DNA of 64,000 bases from an uncultured Clostridia bacterium (GCA_947303185.1 CAMYXF010000006.1:112784-176783), one strand, 5' to 3'. Shown: positions 36,196-45,426, numbered from the stretch's first letter. The notes: generated from the sequence alone by a model not told the origin. Numbers and translations: made by a program.

Positions 36196-38856
36196 TTATG
36201 TTTCTTCAATTACGGGCTCGTTTGCTATCTCAAGCTCACCGCCGTCCTTAATTACGATGACTTTGCCGTCCTCTGCAGCGCTTCCCTGTGCGAGAAGTGC
36301 GTCAGGATCAGTCGTCTCAACAGCATCGATGATCGCAAGGTGTCCGGGCTTTACGATGCCGTCAAGCATAGCCTCTGAGAAGCGGTCTTCAACCATTGAA
36401 GTGATGACTCTTCTGAGCGGTCTTGCGCCGTACTGCGGATCGTAACCCTTCTTTGCAAGGAGTTCCTTGGCGCTCTCTGTAAGCTCGATGTCCATGCCGA
36501 GATCCTTGATTCTCTTGCCGACCTGCTTCATGAGGATGTCGACGATGCGGATGAGTGAATCCTTGCCGAGCATACGGAAGAAGATGATGTCGTCAACACG
36601 GTTAACGAATTCAGGAGTGAATGTCTTCTTGAGCTCGTCGATAACGACCTTCTTAGCTTCGTCGTAGGACTTGCCGCCGTAAAGACCCTCTCTTGAGAGT
36701 TCGTCCTTATCGCTGTCATCAGCCATAGCAAAACCGATCTTGCGGCCTTCGCTGCCGACCAGCATTCTTGCGCCGATGTTGGATGTCATGATGATGATCG
36801 TATTTCTGAAGTCGACCGTTCTGCCGTGGCCGTCTGTGAGACGTCCGTCATCAAGGACCTGGAGCATCGTGTTGAAGATCTCAGGATGTGCCTTCTCGAT
36901 CTCATCGAAAAGAACTACTGAGTAAGGATGTCTTCTTACAGCTTCTGTGAGCTGGCCGCCCTCATCGTATCCGACATATCCCGGAGGCGCACCGATGAGT
37001 CTTGAGACATCGTGCTTTTCCATGTATTCGGACATGTCGATTCTTACGAGCGCGCTCTCGTTGCCGAACATTACCTCAGCAAGAGCCTTTGCAAGCTCTG
37101 TCTTACCGACACCTGTCGTACCTAAGAAAATGAATGAACCTGAAGGTCTCTTCTCGTCCTTGAGGCCGAGTCTTCCTCTGCGTATAGCCTTAGCGATCGC
37201 ATGAACAGCTTCGTCCTGGCCTACGACTCTTCTTGAGAGTTCAGACTCAAGATTCTTAAGCTTATCTGCATCAGACTCAGTGATCTTTGTCGTAGGAATG
37301 CCTGTCCACTTTGCAAGAACTACTGCAACATCATCGACAGTGAGCGTTCCTGTATATCCGTCTGCATCAGGCTTAACCTTATCCTGGAGAAGTGAGAGTC
37401 TCTCATTGAGCTTTTCTTCTTCCTCTTTGAGTGTCTGTGCAGCTTCGAAATCCTGTGTATCTACAGCAGCCTTCTTCTTTTCTTTGATCTCTTCGATCTT
37501 CTTCTCAAGGTCATTCTTAACCTTGGAATCAGCATAGTTGATACGCTTTGCGGCAGCTGCCTCATCGACAAGGTCGATAGCCTTATCAGGCAGGAATCTG
37601 TCGGAAACATATCTCGCGGAAAGTCTTACGGACTGCTCGAGAACTTCATCAGGAATATATATCTTATGGTGCTCTTCGTACTTGCCGCGGAGACCCTTCA
37701 TGATGGCGATCGCATCCTCGATTGAAGGCTCTTCAATGAGGACCTTCTGGAAACGTCTTTCAAGGGCGTGATCCTTTTCGATGAACTTGGAATATTCATC
37801 TAAAGTCGTGGCACCGATTATCTGGAGCTCGTTCTTTGTAAGGAGGGGCTTCATGATGTTAGCGGCATCCATGGATCCTCCCTGGGATTCGCCCGCACCG
37901 ACAAGAGTATGGATCTCATCGATGAAGAGGATGATATTAGGATCTGCAACAGCCTCGTCGAGCATATTCTTGATACGCTCTTCGAATTCACCTCTGTACT
38001 TGGAGCCGGCTACCATTGAGCCCATCTCCATGCTGTATACGATCTTGCCCTTGATGACGTCAGGAACGTTGTTCTCAGCGATCTTCAATGCAAGACCTTC
38101 AGCGATGGCTGTCTTACCTACACCGGGGTCACCTACAAGGCAGGGGTTGTTCTTTGTGCGGCGGATAAGGATCTGCATAACACGGGAGATCTCTTCCTCA
38201 CGGCCGATAACAGGATCGATCTTGCCCTGCTTTGCGAGCTCTGTGAGGTTTTTGCCGTACTTATCGAGAGTCTTGTGGCCCTTCTTTCCCGTACTCTTTT
38301 CGGAAGACCTGTTAGCTCTGGGTGCTGGCTCGCCTGCAGGGAGTTCATCATCGTCGCCGCTGTTCTCAGCAAATGTTCCTTCTCTTGCAGCCTCAGCCTG
38401 CTCGTTAAATACGTTGATGATGGCACTTCTGATACCCTCAACATCGCATCCTGCAGCTTCAAGACTGCTGAAGATCTCAGGGTGATTGGAAATCTTACGT
38501 GAGATGATTACGAACAGGAGGTGCTCAGGATTTACGGCACCCTTAAAACCTGTTCTTCTGGAAAGATCTGCAGCATTTGCAAAGATCCTTCTTACATCGA
38601 TCCTAAGGCTCGAAAAAGCCCTGTCCGCAAGCATCTTGAGTGCGGAATCGTCCATCTCGTATTCGCCCTCGACACCCATGCGCTCAAGCACGAGTGAGAG
38701 GTCCGGAATGTTCTCGCTCAAGATATCTCTTGCAGGTGTATCCGTTACGCACAATGCTGCGAAAAGGATAGTGTCTCTGATAAGTGATGTATGTTTTTCT
38801 TCTGCTATAAGGCTCGATACCGCGAGCACCTTAGCTGTATCTTCTGTGATTCTCAT
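36196..38856 (-). CDS. clpC: Clp protease ATPase subunit ClpC
   Basis: 886 residues. The N-terminal Clp repeat domain (1 to about 150) is followed by a spacer, the first AAA+ domain (GDPGVGKTAIAEG), the middle coiled-coil region with a UVR-like segment (DTQDFEAAQTLKEEEEKL), and the second AAA+ domain (GTTGVGKTELAKAL, RMLVGSEGRKIGF). The UVR-type middle domain and operon context identify ClpC rather than ClpB. It unfolds substrates for ClpP, usually via adaptors such as McsB or MecA. The ATG follows the mcsB-like stop after two bases; AAGGGGA is the ribosome binding site. Expression should be controlled by CtsR at 41.1 kb. Confidence 0.93.
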   Translation of the reverse strand: MRITEDTAKVLAVSSLIAEEKHTSLIRDTILFAALCVTDTPARDILSENIPDLSLVLERMGVEGEYEMDDSALKMLADRAFSSLRIDVRRIFANAADLSRRTGFKGAVNPEHLLFVIISRKISNHPEIFSSLEAAGCDVEGIRSAIINVFNEQAEAAREGTFAENSGDDDELPAGEPAPRANRSSEKSTGKKGHKTLDKYGKNLTELAKQGKIDPVIGREEEISRVMQILIRRTKNNPCLVGDPGVGKTAIAEGLALKIAENNVPDVIKGKIVYSMEMGSMVAGSKYRGEFEERIKNMLDEAVADPNIILFIDEIHTLVGAGESQGGSMDAANIMKPLLTKNELQIIGATTLDEYSKFIEKDHALERRFQKVLIEEPSIEDAIAIMKGLRGKYEEHHKIYIPDEVLEQSVRLSARYVSDRFLPDKAIDLVDEAAAAKRINYADSKVKNDLEKKIEEIKEKKKAAVDTQDFEAAQTLKEEEEKLNERLSLLQDKVKPDADGYTGTLTVDDVAVVLAKWTGIPTTKITESDADKLKNLESELSRRVVGQDEAVHAIAKAIRRGRLGLKDEKRPSGSFIFLGTTGVGKTELAKALAEVMFGNESALVRIDMSEYMEKHDVSRLIGAPPGYVGYDEGGQLTEAVRRHPYSVVLFDEIEKAHPEIFNTMLQVLDDGRLTDGHGRTVDFRNTIIIMTSNIGARMLVGSEGRKIGFAMADDSDKDELSREGLYGGKSYDEAKKVVIDELKKTFTPEFVNRVDDIIFFRMLGKDSLIRIVDILMKQVGKRIKDLGMDIELTESAKELLAKKGYDPQYGARPLRRVITSMVEDRFSEAMLDGIVKPGHLAIIDAVETTDPDALLAQGSAAEDGKVIVIKDGGELEIANEPVIEET

Positions 38857-38858
38857 GA

Positions 38859-39884
38859 TCAGTCATCCCCTTTCAAAATATTTCTTATTCCATTTGCCCT
38901 GAACTTCTGCGATGCCACGCTCTGGCTGCTCTTTCTAGACGGAGCACTGGGTTCCCAGAGAATGTCCATCGTCAGCTTATCAAGTGTGTTCCAGGAGAGT
39001 TTTATCTCACCTGAATCATCGTAATCGTGGTAGAGCCTCAGCCATCCCAAAGCCTGGAGCGCTTCGCTTCTGGAGATCATGCCGGCATATCTCAATGTGC
39101 CGTAGGATCTTCCGTAGATGTCTGCAGACTGCTCTTTCTTGCTTGAAGCGATCTCATCCCTGCATGCTCTTTCAGCCTTGATGACGTCTGAGATAAGCAT
39201 CTCGCCTCTCTTGAGGACTTCATCTTCTGTAATGCCGAGAGTGTTTACGCTCGCAATGATATATACGCCTGAATCAGCGATCTCGCCTCTTTCAGCGAAA
39301 GGATAGATCTGCCATTCGTACTGGCCTACACGCTGTGTGAGTGCAGCGATACCGCCTTCTGTTTTAGAGATCGCGGGAAGTGCAACAGTATAAAGGATCT
39401 TAAGTCCGGTACCTGCGAGTTTGATATTGGATGTAAGGAAGCCGTAAGTCTCAGAGAAAGCAACATCGAGTTTTCCTTCAAGATCTGTCGCAACCTTTTC
39501 AGCTTTCTTATAAACGCTGATGTCATGGCCCTGAGCCATTGCCTTTACGGTAAGATGCTCGCCGCTTCCGACAGCGATCGAAAGGCTTGAGTCATCGTTA
39601 TAGTAGAAAGCCTTTCTGTCGGGATCCGCCATCATGCTGGCCTCGCGTCCCAGGATCTGAAGTCTTGTAAGTCTTAAAGTTGTTTCCTTATCAAAACCGG
39701 AAGCAACTCCGCCCATGAATTCATCTTTATCTATAACACCGTCGATGGTCTCAAGAAGGCTCTTGCACTCCTTGTCATCCAGACGGGGCATGAAGTTATA
39801 TCCCTTGATGTTACGGACGATGCACGCTTTGGTGGAGAGAACAACGTCGTTGTCCTTACCTTCATTTACATACCACTCAGCCAT
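38859..39884 (-). CDS. mcsB: McsB-like protein, probable inactive arginine kinase homologue
   Basis: 341 residues from the ATG at 39884, matching the normal N-terminus of McsB; the start overlaps the mcsA stop by eight bases. Alignment with McsB is clear across the whole length (for example GFLTS..., IYGRSYGTLRYAGMIS). Yet the catalytic motifs are altered: SSRIR becomes STKAC (residues 17-21), NEEDH becomes GSGEH (106-110), TSCPTN..GTGLR becomes TSNIKLAGTGLK (151-162), and the RGxxGE loop is not recognisable. These residues bind ATP and guanidino substrate in active enzymes, so kinase activity is unlikely. It may still act as a ClpC adaptor or regulate CtsR. The symbol is by position and homology only. 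Confidence 0.85.
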   Translation of the reverse strand: MAEWYVNEGKDNDVVLSTKACIVRNIKGYNFMPRLDDKECKSLLETIDGVIDKDEFMGGVASGFDKETTLRLTRLQILGREASMMADPDRKAFYYNDDSSLSIAVGSGEHLTVKAMAQGHDISVYKKAEKVATDLEGKLDVAFSETYGFLTSNIKLAGTGLKILYTVALPAISKTEGGIAALTQRVGQYEWQIYPFAERGEIADSGVYIIASVNTLGITEDEVLKRGEMLISDVIKAERACRDEIASSKKEQSADIYGRSYGTLRYAGMISRSEALQALGWLRLYHDYDDSGEIKLSWNTLDKLTMDILWEPSAPSRKSSQSVASQKFRANGIRNILKGDD

Positions 39885-40545
39885 TGATGCCACCGTCCTT
39901 TCTGCCCTTGAGTTCGTCTCTGAGTCTTGATGCGAGCTTGTATTCCTCAGCATCTGCAGCGACCTTGATACCCTTTTCGAGTTCTTCGTCAGAGAGCATT
40001 CCGAGGTCAGCCTTCATGAGCTGCTCAAGAGTAAGTCCGTCCTTTGAACTCTTCTCGGGAGCAGCGGGTGCGCTCTCCTGTGTCTCAGCCTTCGGAGCTT
40101 CTGCCTTAACAACATCTGTCTGGGGCTTTGCGATCTTTTTGATCTGCGGGATATCCTGTGTCTTTGCATCAGTGTCAGCTGACTGTGCGGGAACTCTTCC
40201 TGCATATTCGCTGTTACCCTGCTGCTTGAACATCTCTCTTACGATGTTGTCATTGAAGGTGTTGTAGCACTCGATACATCCTACACGGCCCTCATTCTCG
40301 AATTCTCTTAATGTCATTCCGCACTTGGGGCATGTAAGTGTGCTGTTGCCGAAATCAAGCTCGCTCATCTGCATGAGGGACGTTGCAATCTGATCCAATG
40401 GTGCAAACGGATTGCCCATAAGATCAGCCGGATCTCTTAAGAACCTGTCGTAGCCCATAAGCCTCGCGCAGTTCTCACAGTAAGTGATGCCGTTTATCTT
40501 TATTATCCTGTTGGTAAGTTCTTTACCGCATCTTTCACATCTCAT
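39877..40545 (-). CDS. mcsA: McsA-like zinc-finger adaptor protein
   Basis: 222 residues. Two zinc-finger pairs are present: CERCGKEL with YCENCARLMG, and CPKCGMTL with CIECYNTF. A Pro/Ala/Lys-rich variable linker (about 105-165) leads to a C-terminal UVR-like motif (EELEKGIKVAADAEEYKLASRLRDEL). In Bacillus, McsA activates McsB and modulates CtsR. Here its partner kinase looks inactive, so the pair may serve only as adaptors. AGGAGACAT-type spacing gives a good ribosome binding site. It lies between ctsR and mcsB. Confidence 0.9.
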   Translation of the reverse strand: MRCERCGKELTNRIIKINGITYCENCARLMGYDRFLRDPADLMGNPFAPLDQIATSLMQMSELDFGNSTLTCPKCGMTLREFENEGRVGCIECYNTFNDNIVREMFKQQGNSEYAGRVPAQSADTDAKTQDIPQIKKIAKPQTDVVKAEAPKAETQESAPAAPEKSSKDGLTLEQLMKADLGMLSDEELEKGIKVAADAEEYKLASRLRDELKGRKDGGING

Positions 40546-40581
40546 TTATTAATGTCTCCTTTACCGGGATTCTTTTCTTGC

Positions 40582-41043
40582 TTAAGTAACCATCAGTCCC
40601 AAAAGCGCATGCTTGAAAATGTCCGCTCTTAAGACCGCCCTTATATCCGAATCAACTCTTGCAAGAGCCCTGTCCGATACGGCAGCCATGATCGCAGTAC
40701 CTTCCTTTGAAGTCATCGCACCGACAGACACCGCATTCATAAGAAGATTCTTTGCCTGCTGCTGCGACAAATCATCGCCGACACTGTCGATGATCGCTTT
40801 CAGATACTCGGCAGGTCCGACGTGATTAACACGGGTGATCGTGATCTGTCCGCCGCCGCCTCTTCTGCTCTCGACAATATATCCGCTTCCGCCCGAAAAT
40901 CTTGTAGACAGTACATATGTGATCTGAGACGGCACGCAGTTCGCCTGCTCCGCCAGCTGGCTTCTGCAGATCGTAGCCGTTCCGTCGTTTTCCTCGACCA
41001 TCTCTTTGATCATCTGTTCTATAACATCAACCAGTCTAGCCAC
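40582..41043 (-). CDS. ctsR: Transcriptional repressor CtsR
   Basis: 153 residues from a GTG at 41043. The N-terminus (MARLVDVIEQMIKEM) and the winged-helix DNA-binding part CVPSQITYVLSTRF with the tetraglycine loop ESRRGGGGQITI match CtsR; the C-terminal dimerisation domain follows. I rejected the longer frame from 41154 because AAGGAGG lies 8 bases before the GTG and the extra residues are only a translated copy of the operator repeats. CtsR represses clp and its own operon under normal conditions and releases DNA on heat. It is the first gene of ctsR-mcsA-mcsB-clpC. Confidence 0.93.
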   Translation of the reverse strand: MARLVDVIEQMIKEMVEENDGTATICRSQLAEQANCVPSQITYVLSTRFSGGSGYIVESRRGGGGQITITRVNHVGPAEYLKAIIDSVGDDLSQQQAKNLLMNAVSVGAMTSKEGTAIMAAVSDRALARVDSDIRAVLRADIFKHALLGLMVT

Positions 41044-41071
41044 AAGATCGTCCTCCTTCCGCTTAATCGAT

Positions 41072-41151
41072 TTTGACTTTGTTCTTTTCTGACTTTGACT
41101 TTGACTTTCTTTGACTAATCGAATTATCTGACTTTTTTTGTCTTTTGTCAA
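41072..41151 (-). promoter_or_regulatory. ctsR operon promoter with CtsR operator array
   Basis: On the minus strand, TTGACA (41151-41146), a 17-base spacer and GATAAT (41128-41123) form a near-perfect sigma-A promoter. Overlapping the expected start, AGTCAAA-GAA-AGTCAAA (41116-41100) exactly fits the CtsR tandem heptad with a 3-base spacer. Further AGTCAAA heptads occur at 41100-41094 and 41078-41072, giving four in all. This predicts autoregulation and heat or stress induction of the whole operon. Confidence 0.88.
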
Positions 41152-41178
41152 CACGCGAAAACGTCTGCTTTGAAAAAA

Positions 41179-41290
41179 TACGGCAAAAGTATGGGTATAG
41201 CCGCATATTTAGCCGTATTTTCGGGGCAGGAACGGTATAAATTCCGGCTAAAAGTACGGCTATAGCCGTACAATTAGCCGTACTTTTCGA
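41179..41290. repeat. 64-bp-period palindromic repeat, locus 1 (two units)
   Basis: Units start at 41179 and 41243, exactly 64 bases apart. Each has the order TACGGC-AAAAG-TACGGCTATAGCCGTA-nnnTTAGCCGTA; the second is a nearly perfect 40-base palindrome ending CTTTTCG. The same family occurs at 54321 and 61937. It lies 3' of the DUF1846 gene and 5' of the ctsR promoter, within a 321-base gene-free stretch that also holds the promoter and a terminator. Confidence 0.85.
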
Positions 41291-41308
41291 GAAAGTTTCA
41301 TCCCCATG

Positions 41309-41339
41309 CAAAAAGCCCGGCGCAATAAAGGCCGGGCTC
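41309..41339 (-). terminator. Intrinsic terminator of the DUF1846 gene
   Basis: On the minus strand GAGCCCGGC-CTTTATTGC-GCCGGGCTT is a 9-bp GC-rich stem followed by TTTGC. Confidence 0.8.
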
Positions 41340-41364
41340 GAAAGTCAAAAAGAAAAACTAATCC

Positions 41365-42849
41365 TTATCTGTGATACAGCTTCTTTGTCTCGTAAACGGG
41401 CTCACAAGTGAGGTTTATGCCAAGCTTGTGGAACATGTTGAGGTCAACTGAGCTCATCATGGTTGTTGAGTGAGCATCACTGTTCGCGAGCTTGCCGATC
41501 TGCTGCATTGCGAGCTCAGCAACAGGGTTGGTTGTAGCGCTGATTGCGAGCGCGATGAGGACCTCGTCTGTATGAAGTCTCGGATTGTGGTTGCCCATGT
41601 GGTTGATCTTAAGGTCAGAGATAGGCTCGATAACATTGGGTGAGATGAGCGGGATATCGTGAGAGATTCCTGCGAGGACCTTAAGAGCGTTAAGAAGCGC
41701 TGCAGAAGCAGGTCCAAGGAGAGGTGTTGTCTTACCTGTAACGATCTGTCCGTCAGGGAGCTCAAGTGCAACAGCAGGTGCGCCTGTTGATTCAGCGCGT
41801 ACTGCAGCAGCACCGATAACACGGCGGTCGGAAATGTCGATTCCGCTCTTCTTCATGAGAAACTCGATCTTTGTAACGTCAGAACCGTCTGAGTTGCCGG
41901 CACGGGTTGCCATCTTGGCTTCGTAATATCTTCTGATGATCTCCTGTCTGGAAGCATCCTGGCAAGCCTCATCGTCGATGATGGCAAATCCTGCCATGTT
42001 AACGCCCATGTCCGTAGGTGACTTGTAAGGGCTCTCGCCGTAGATCTTCTCGAAAATAGCGTTTACAACGGGGAAGATCTCAACGTCTCTGTTGTAGTTA
42101 ACTGTTGTCTTTCCGTAAGCCTCAAGGTGGAAAGGATCGATCATGTTAACGTCAGCGAGGTCTGCTGTTGCTGCCTCATAAGCAACGTTAACGGGATGCT
42201 GGAGCGGGATGGACCAGATCGGGAATGTCTCGAACTTTGCATAGCCTGCCTTGATGCCGCGCTTATTCTCGTGATAGAGCTGTGAAAGGCATGTAGCCAT
42301 CTTTCCTGAACCCGGGCCCGGAGCAGTAACGACAACGAGCTTACGTGATGTCTCGATGTAGTCGTTCTTGCCGTAACCGTCTTCGCTTACGATGAGCGGG
42401 ATATCTGAAGGATAGCCTTCGATGGGATAGTGTCTGTATGACTTAACGCCGAGGCCGCGGAGTCTTGCTTCGAACTTCTCTGCAAGAGGCTGGCCTGCGA
42501 ACTGTGTGATTACTACGCTTCCTACGAAGAGGCCGAACTCTGTGAAAGCATCGATGAGACGGAGAACTTCCTGGTCATAAGTAATGCCGAGGTCTCCTCT
42601 TCTCTTATTTTTCTCAATGGCATCAGCATTGATCGCGATGACGATCTCTGCATCTTCCGAAAGAGCCTTGAGCATTCTGATCTTGCTGTCAGGTTCAAAA
42701 CCGGGAAGAACTCTTGATGCGTGGTAGTCGTCGAACAACTTGCCGCCGAACTCAAGATAAAGCTTGCCGCCGAATTTCTCGACGCGCTCTCTGATGTGCT
42801 CACTCTGGAGCTCTACATACTTGTCATTGGAAAAACCGATTTTAAACAT
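41365..42849 (-). CDS. DUF1846 family protein
   Basis: 494 residues, full length for the family. It begins [22 protein letters not shown] and includes a nucleotide-binding-like stretch [24 protein letters not shown] that resembles a P-loop. [20 protein letters not shown] and [22 protein letters not shown] are further conserved blocks. Members are widespread in Firmicutes; no biochemical function is firmly known to me. No membrane segments are present. It precedes a terminator, and the upstream metallo-hydrolase gene ends 55 bases away. Confidence 0.88.
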   Translation of the reverse strand: MFKIGFSNDKYVELQSEHIRERVEKFGGKLYLEFGGKLFDDYHASRVLPGFEPDSKIRMLKALSEDAEIVIAINADAIEKNKRRGDLGITYDQEVLRLIDAFTEFGLFVGSVVITQFAGQPLAEKFEARLRGLGVKSYRHYPIEGYPSDIPLIVSEDGYGKNDYIETSRKLVVVTAPGPGSGKMATCLSQLYHENKRGIKAGYAKFETFPIWSIPLQHPVNVAYEAATADLADVNMIDPFHLEAYGKTTVNYNRDVEIFPVVNAIFEKIYGESPYKSPTDMGVNMAGFAIIDDEACQDASRQEIIRRYYEAKMATRAGNSDGSDVTKIEFLMKKSGIDISDRRVIGAAAVRAESTGAPAVALELPDGQIVTGKTTPLLGPASAALLNALKVLAGISHDIPLISPNVIEPISDLKINHMGNHNPRLHTDEVLIALAISATTNPVAELAMQQIGKLANSDAHSTTMMSSVDLNMFHKLGINLTCEPVYETKKLYHR

Positions 42850-42904
42850 AGGACTGGACCCCCTTCACCCACAAGATTATATCTTAAAGAAGTCCAATCT
42901 TGTG

Positions 42905-43543
42905 TTACAAAATTCGAAGCGGGTCTAATAAAAGAAGAGATTTTTCTTCTGGAATGGAACCGACGCTGTTTCCGCCGTTTACGATGGCGCGTCCGCCGGC
43001 TTTCCTGACCAGTTCGACGAATTCTTCTCTTCCGGAGATCACGTCATATCCGAATGTCTCTCCCCTGAAATGCATCGGAACAACGACCTTCGGATCTATC
43101 TTCTGACAGAGGTCAAAAGCTTCCTTGCAGTCAATCGTGAAAAAGCCTCCGACAGGGATCAGGAGAAGATCACAGCCTTTTAACTTTCCGATCTGTTCAT
43201 CAGTAAGCTCGCATCCGATGTCGCCCATATGGACAACTGTCTCGCTGCCTGACTTTACGATGGTGATATTGTTGGGGCCGCGCTTTGCTCCCTGTACTTC
43301 ATCGTGATATGAAGCAATTAACTCAACTTCAGGCGCGGGACCTGTATAAGGAACATCAGGAGTTTTGACCGAAGCGCTGTCACTGTGGTCTTCGTGTGAG
43401 TGTGAGCAGAATACTTCATCGGCAGCAACATTGCACGCTGAAAGTCCGGGAACATAACCTTCTACATAAGGATCGAAGCAGACTGAAAGACCTGTGGAAA
43501 ATTTGATCAGAAAGCATGCATGACCGATGAATGTAACTTCCAT
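42905..43543 (-). CDS. Metallo-beta-lactamase-fold hydrolase, UlaG-like
   Basis: 212 residues with the metal-binding HxHxDH motif (CSHSHEDHSD), a further His in TVVHMGDIG, and VVPMHFRG near the C-terminus. The short, compact length fits UlaG-like MBL-fold hydrolases rather than RNases. The true substrate is unknown; UlaG cleaves L-ascorbate-6-phosphate lactone but neighbours here do not support ascorbate use. GGGAGG precedes the ATG. It is co-directional with DUF1846 and DUF308-like genes. Confidence 0.85.
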   Translation of the reverse strand: MEVTFIGHACFLIKFSTGLSVCFDPYVEGYVPGLSACNVAADEVFCSHSHEDHSDSASVKTPDVPYTGPAPEVELIASYHDEVQGAKRGPNNITIVKSGSETVVHMGDIGCELTDEQIGKLKGCDLLLIPVGGFFTIDCKEAFDLCQKIDPKVVVPMHFRGETFGYDVISGREEFVELVRKAGGRAIVNGGNSVGSIPEEKSLLLLDPLRIL

Positions 43544-43590
43544 AAATATGTCCTCCCGGATGTTTTCGCGCTGATAGAAATCAGGAATTA

Positions 43591-44256
43591 TCAGAACTTT
43601 GTGCTGTCGTCATCTGACTTGTTATCAGCTTCAGTTGTTGTGGAATCTACGGTAAATGAAGCATCGTCAAGGATCTTGGAATTGGCTTTGAATTCCTTCT
43701 TTGCCTGTGAAGCGAGCATTGCGTTTGCGATACCGCCGATGGCACCGACAACAAGAGTGATACCGATAACAACTGTAAGTGTTTTGGTTGCAAAATTAAA
43801 GAAGATGATCGCTGCGCCAAGGCCCAAAGCGATAACGCCGAAGAGCAAAGAGAACCACCAGTATTTTGAGCCGGAAACTCTAATGGTTCCGATGGCAGAG
43901 ACAATGATGACGATCGCATAGATTGCGATGATTATTCCGAAGATGAAGTTAAATACCGTGATGACCGGAAGCGGGTTAACGATGAATACGATTCCGACTA
44001 CGGCAATGGATAATCCGATGATGAGTACGATCCAGTCGAAAACGGTCTTATCCTTAATTCTTAAGAAGTTGATCAGGGCAAAAACACCGACAACGATAAG
44101 TGCTGCGCCGATGATCCTTACGAATCCTGCAGCAATGTCATCACCCTTGCCTGCAATGGTTCCGATGATGAATATGAGGCCTAAGAACAACATGACGATG
44201 TCGATAATTATTCTTCCGGCACTGTAATTGACTGCCTTATCTTTTTTCTTGCCCAT
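43591..44256 (-). CDS. DUF308/HdeD-like membrane protein
   Basis: 221 residues with six hydrophobic segments in three pairs (IIIDIVMLFLGLIFIIGTIAG..., VIIVSAIGTIRVSGSKYWW...), the pattern of the DUF308/HdeD family. A C-terminal acidic, Ser/Thr-rich tail follows the last helix (TESSTTEADNK type). Function unknown; in E. coli HdeD is linked to acid resistance, which need not apply here. The gene starts four bases after the GGDEF gene stop, so they share an operon. Confidence 0.75.
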   Translation of the reverse strand: MGKKKDKAVNYSAGRIIIDIVMLFLGLIFIIGTIAGKGDDIAAGFVRIIGAALIVVGVFALINFLRIKDKTVFDWIVLIIGLSIAVVGIVFIVNPLPVITVFNFIFGIIIAIYAIVIIVSAIGTIRVSGSKYWWFSLLFGVIALGLGAAIIFFNFATKTLTVVIGITLVVGAIGGIANAMLASQAKKEFKANSKILDDASFTVDSTTTEADNKSDDDSTKF

Positions 44257-44260
44257 ATAT

Positions 44261-45379
44261 TTAATCCTCGCTTTCGCCTGAAGCCATTATTGCATTCTTG
44301 CCTGAACTTTTCGCCGAAGACAAAGCCTTCTCGACTTCATCCAGAGCGCTCTTCAGATCCATGGTTACATCAAACCAGGAATATCCACCGCTTATTGTAA
44401 CGGGTTCTTTGGTAAATGAATACTTTTTCTTCGAAAAGTCCTTGCGGATCTGATTCAGTGCATCGAGGTTTTCTTCCCTTACGCCGTTCTCGAAAATAAC
44501 AACGAATGTATCTCCGCCGTATCTTCCGATGATAGTATCCTCATCGATATAATCCTGAAGGACGGAACCCAGTGTGCGCAAAACGTCATCGCCCTTGTCA
44601 TTGCCCAGCTCATCGTTGATCTTTTTGAAGTCATCAACATCTATGAGAGCAACACCGCACGGGTCAAGCTCATTAGTCTTTGCAAGGATCTTCTCTGCTT
44701 CTTCCGTAAGATACTTTTTGCTGTAAACTCCGGTAACGGAATCGGTCTCAAAACCCTGCTCGAACTTGTTGGCACCGGCGAAATTCCTCTCGCGCACCAT
44801 AAGCATTCTGATATTGAATATCTCAAGCCTGAAAGAAATGATGCTCAGGGCAATAACCATAACCTCAGAGAATATGATGCAGAGGATAGTAAATGCCCTC
44901 TGGTCCGGATAATCGTAAATGTGGAGAATACCCGCATAAAGTACAAATACAAAGCTTAAGCCGGCCTGGATCATGAGGATAAAACGGTCATGGAAGATCG
45001 TGCAGATTACGACCGTAAAAAGCGGCAGCAGCCAGAGCGGAATGAAATAGCTGTGAGCAAGTGCGATGACGCCCGTCATTACGAGACCGGCAAATGATAC
45101 AACTCTGTTTTTGGTGCTGTCAGTGCTCGTATCAGACCTGTTCGAAAATCTGGCAACGATATAAACAAGAAGGTTTACGCCTAAAGGAACCAGTATTCTG
45201 AAAGCAATGTAATTGATCAGCGGCTGGCCTAAATCCTTAATAATATAGTAGTAGAACGTGAGTCCGATTTCAGTGAACAGACATATGATCGTTATTATGA
45301 GAATAAGCTTCTCAAATTCAAACCTAATCGTTCTTTCAAGATTCCGCAACGCGGGATCGCTCGCAGGCTTGCCTTCCAT
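44261..45379 (-). CDS. Membrane GGDEF-domain protein with variant GGDTF motif
   Basis: 372 residues. The N-terminal half has about six membrane helices; the C-terminal half is a GGDEF domain (DSVTGVYSKKYL, VALIDVDDFKKINDELGNDKGD). The active-site signature is RYGGDTF (288-292) instead of GGDEF/GGEEF: the metal-binding Asp is kept but the following Glu is Thr. This may reduce or abolish cyclase activity. No RxxD inhibitory site is seen. It probably senses a membrane signal; whether it makes c-di-GMP or only binds GTP is uncertain. GAGGGA precedes the ATG. Confidence 0.85.
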   Translation of the reverse strand: MEGKPASDPALRNLERTIRFEFEKLILIITIICLFTEIGLTFYYYIIKDLGQPLINYIAFRILVPLGVNLLVYIVARFSNRSDTSTDSTKNRVVSFAGLVMTGVIALAHSYFIPLWLLPLFTVVICTIFHDRFILMIQAGLSFVFVLYAGILHIYDYPDQRAFTILCIIFSEVMVIALSIISFRLEIFNIRMLMVRERNFAGANKFEQGFETDSVTGVYSKKYLTEEAEKILAKTNELDPCGVALIDVDDFKKINDELGNDKGDDVLRTLGSVLQDYIDEDTIIGRYGGDTFVVIFENGVREENLDALNQIRKDFSKKKYSFTKEPVTISGGYSWFDVTMDLKSALDEVEKALSSAKSSGKNAIMASGESED

Positions 45380-45426
45380 AGTATTGTCCCTCTTCAGTTA
45401 TTGACCGGTCAGTCCGGCACCCTTCC

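Noticed and set aside
41044..41154. N-terminal extension of CtsR (37 codons)
   Set aside because: The bases are the CtsR operator and -10 region, and a GTG with AAGGAGG gives the normal family start.
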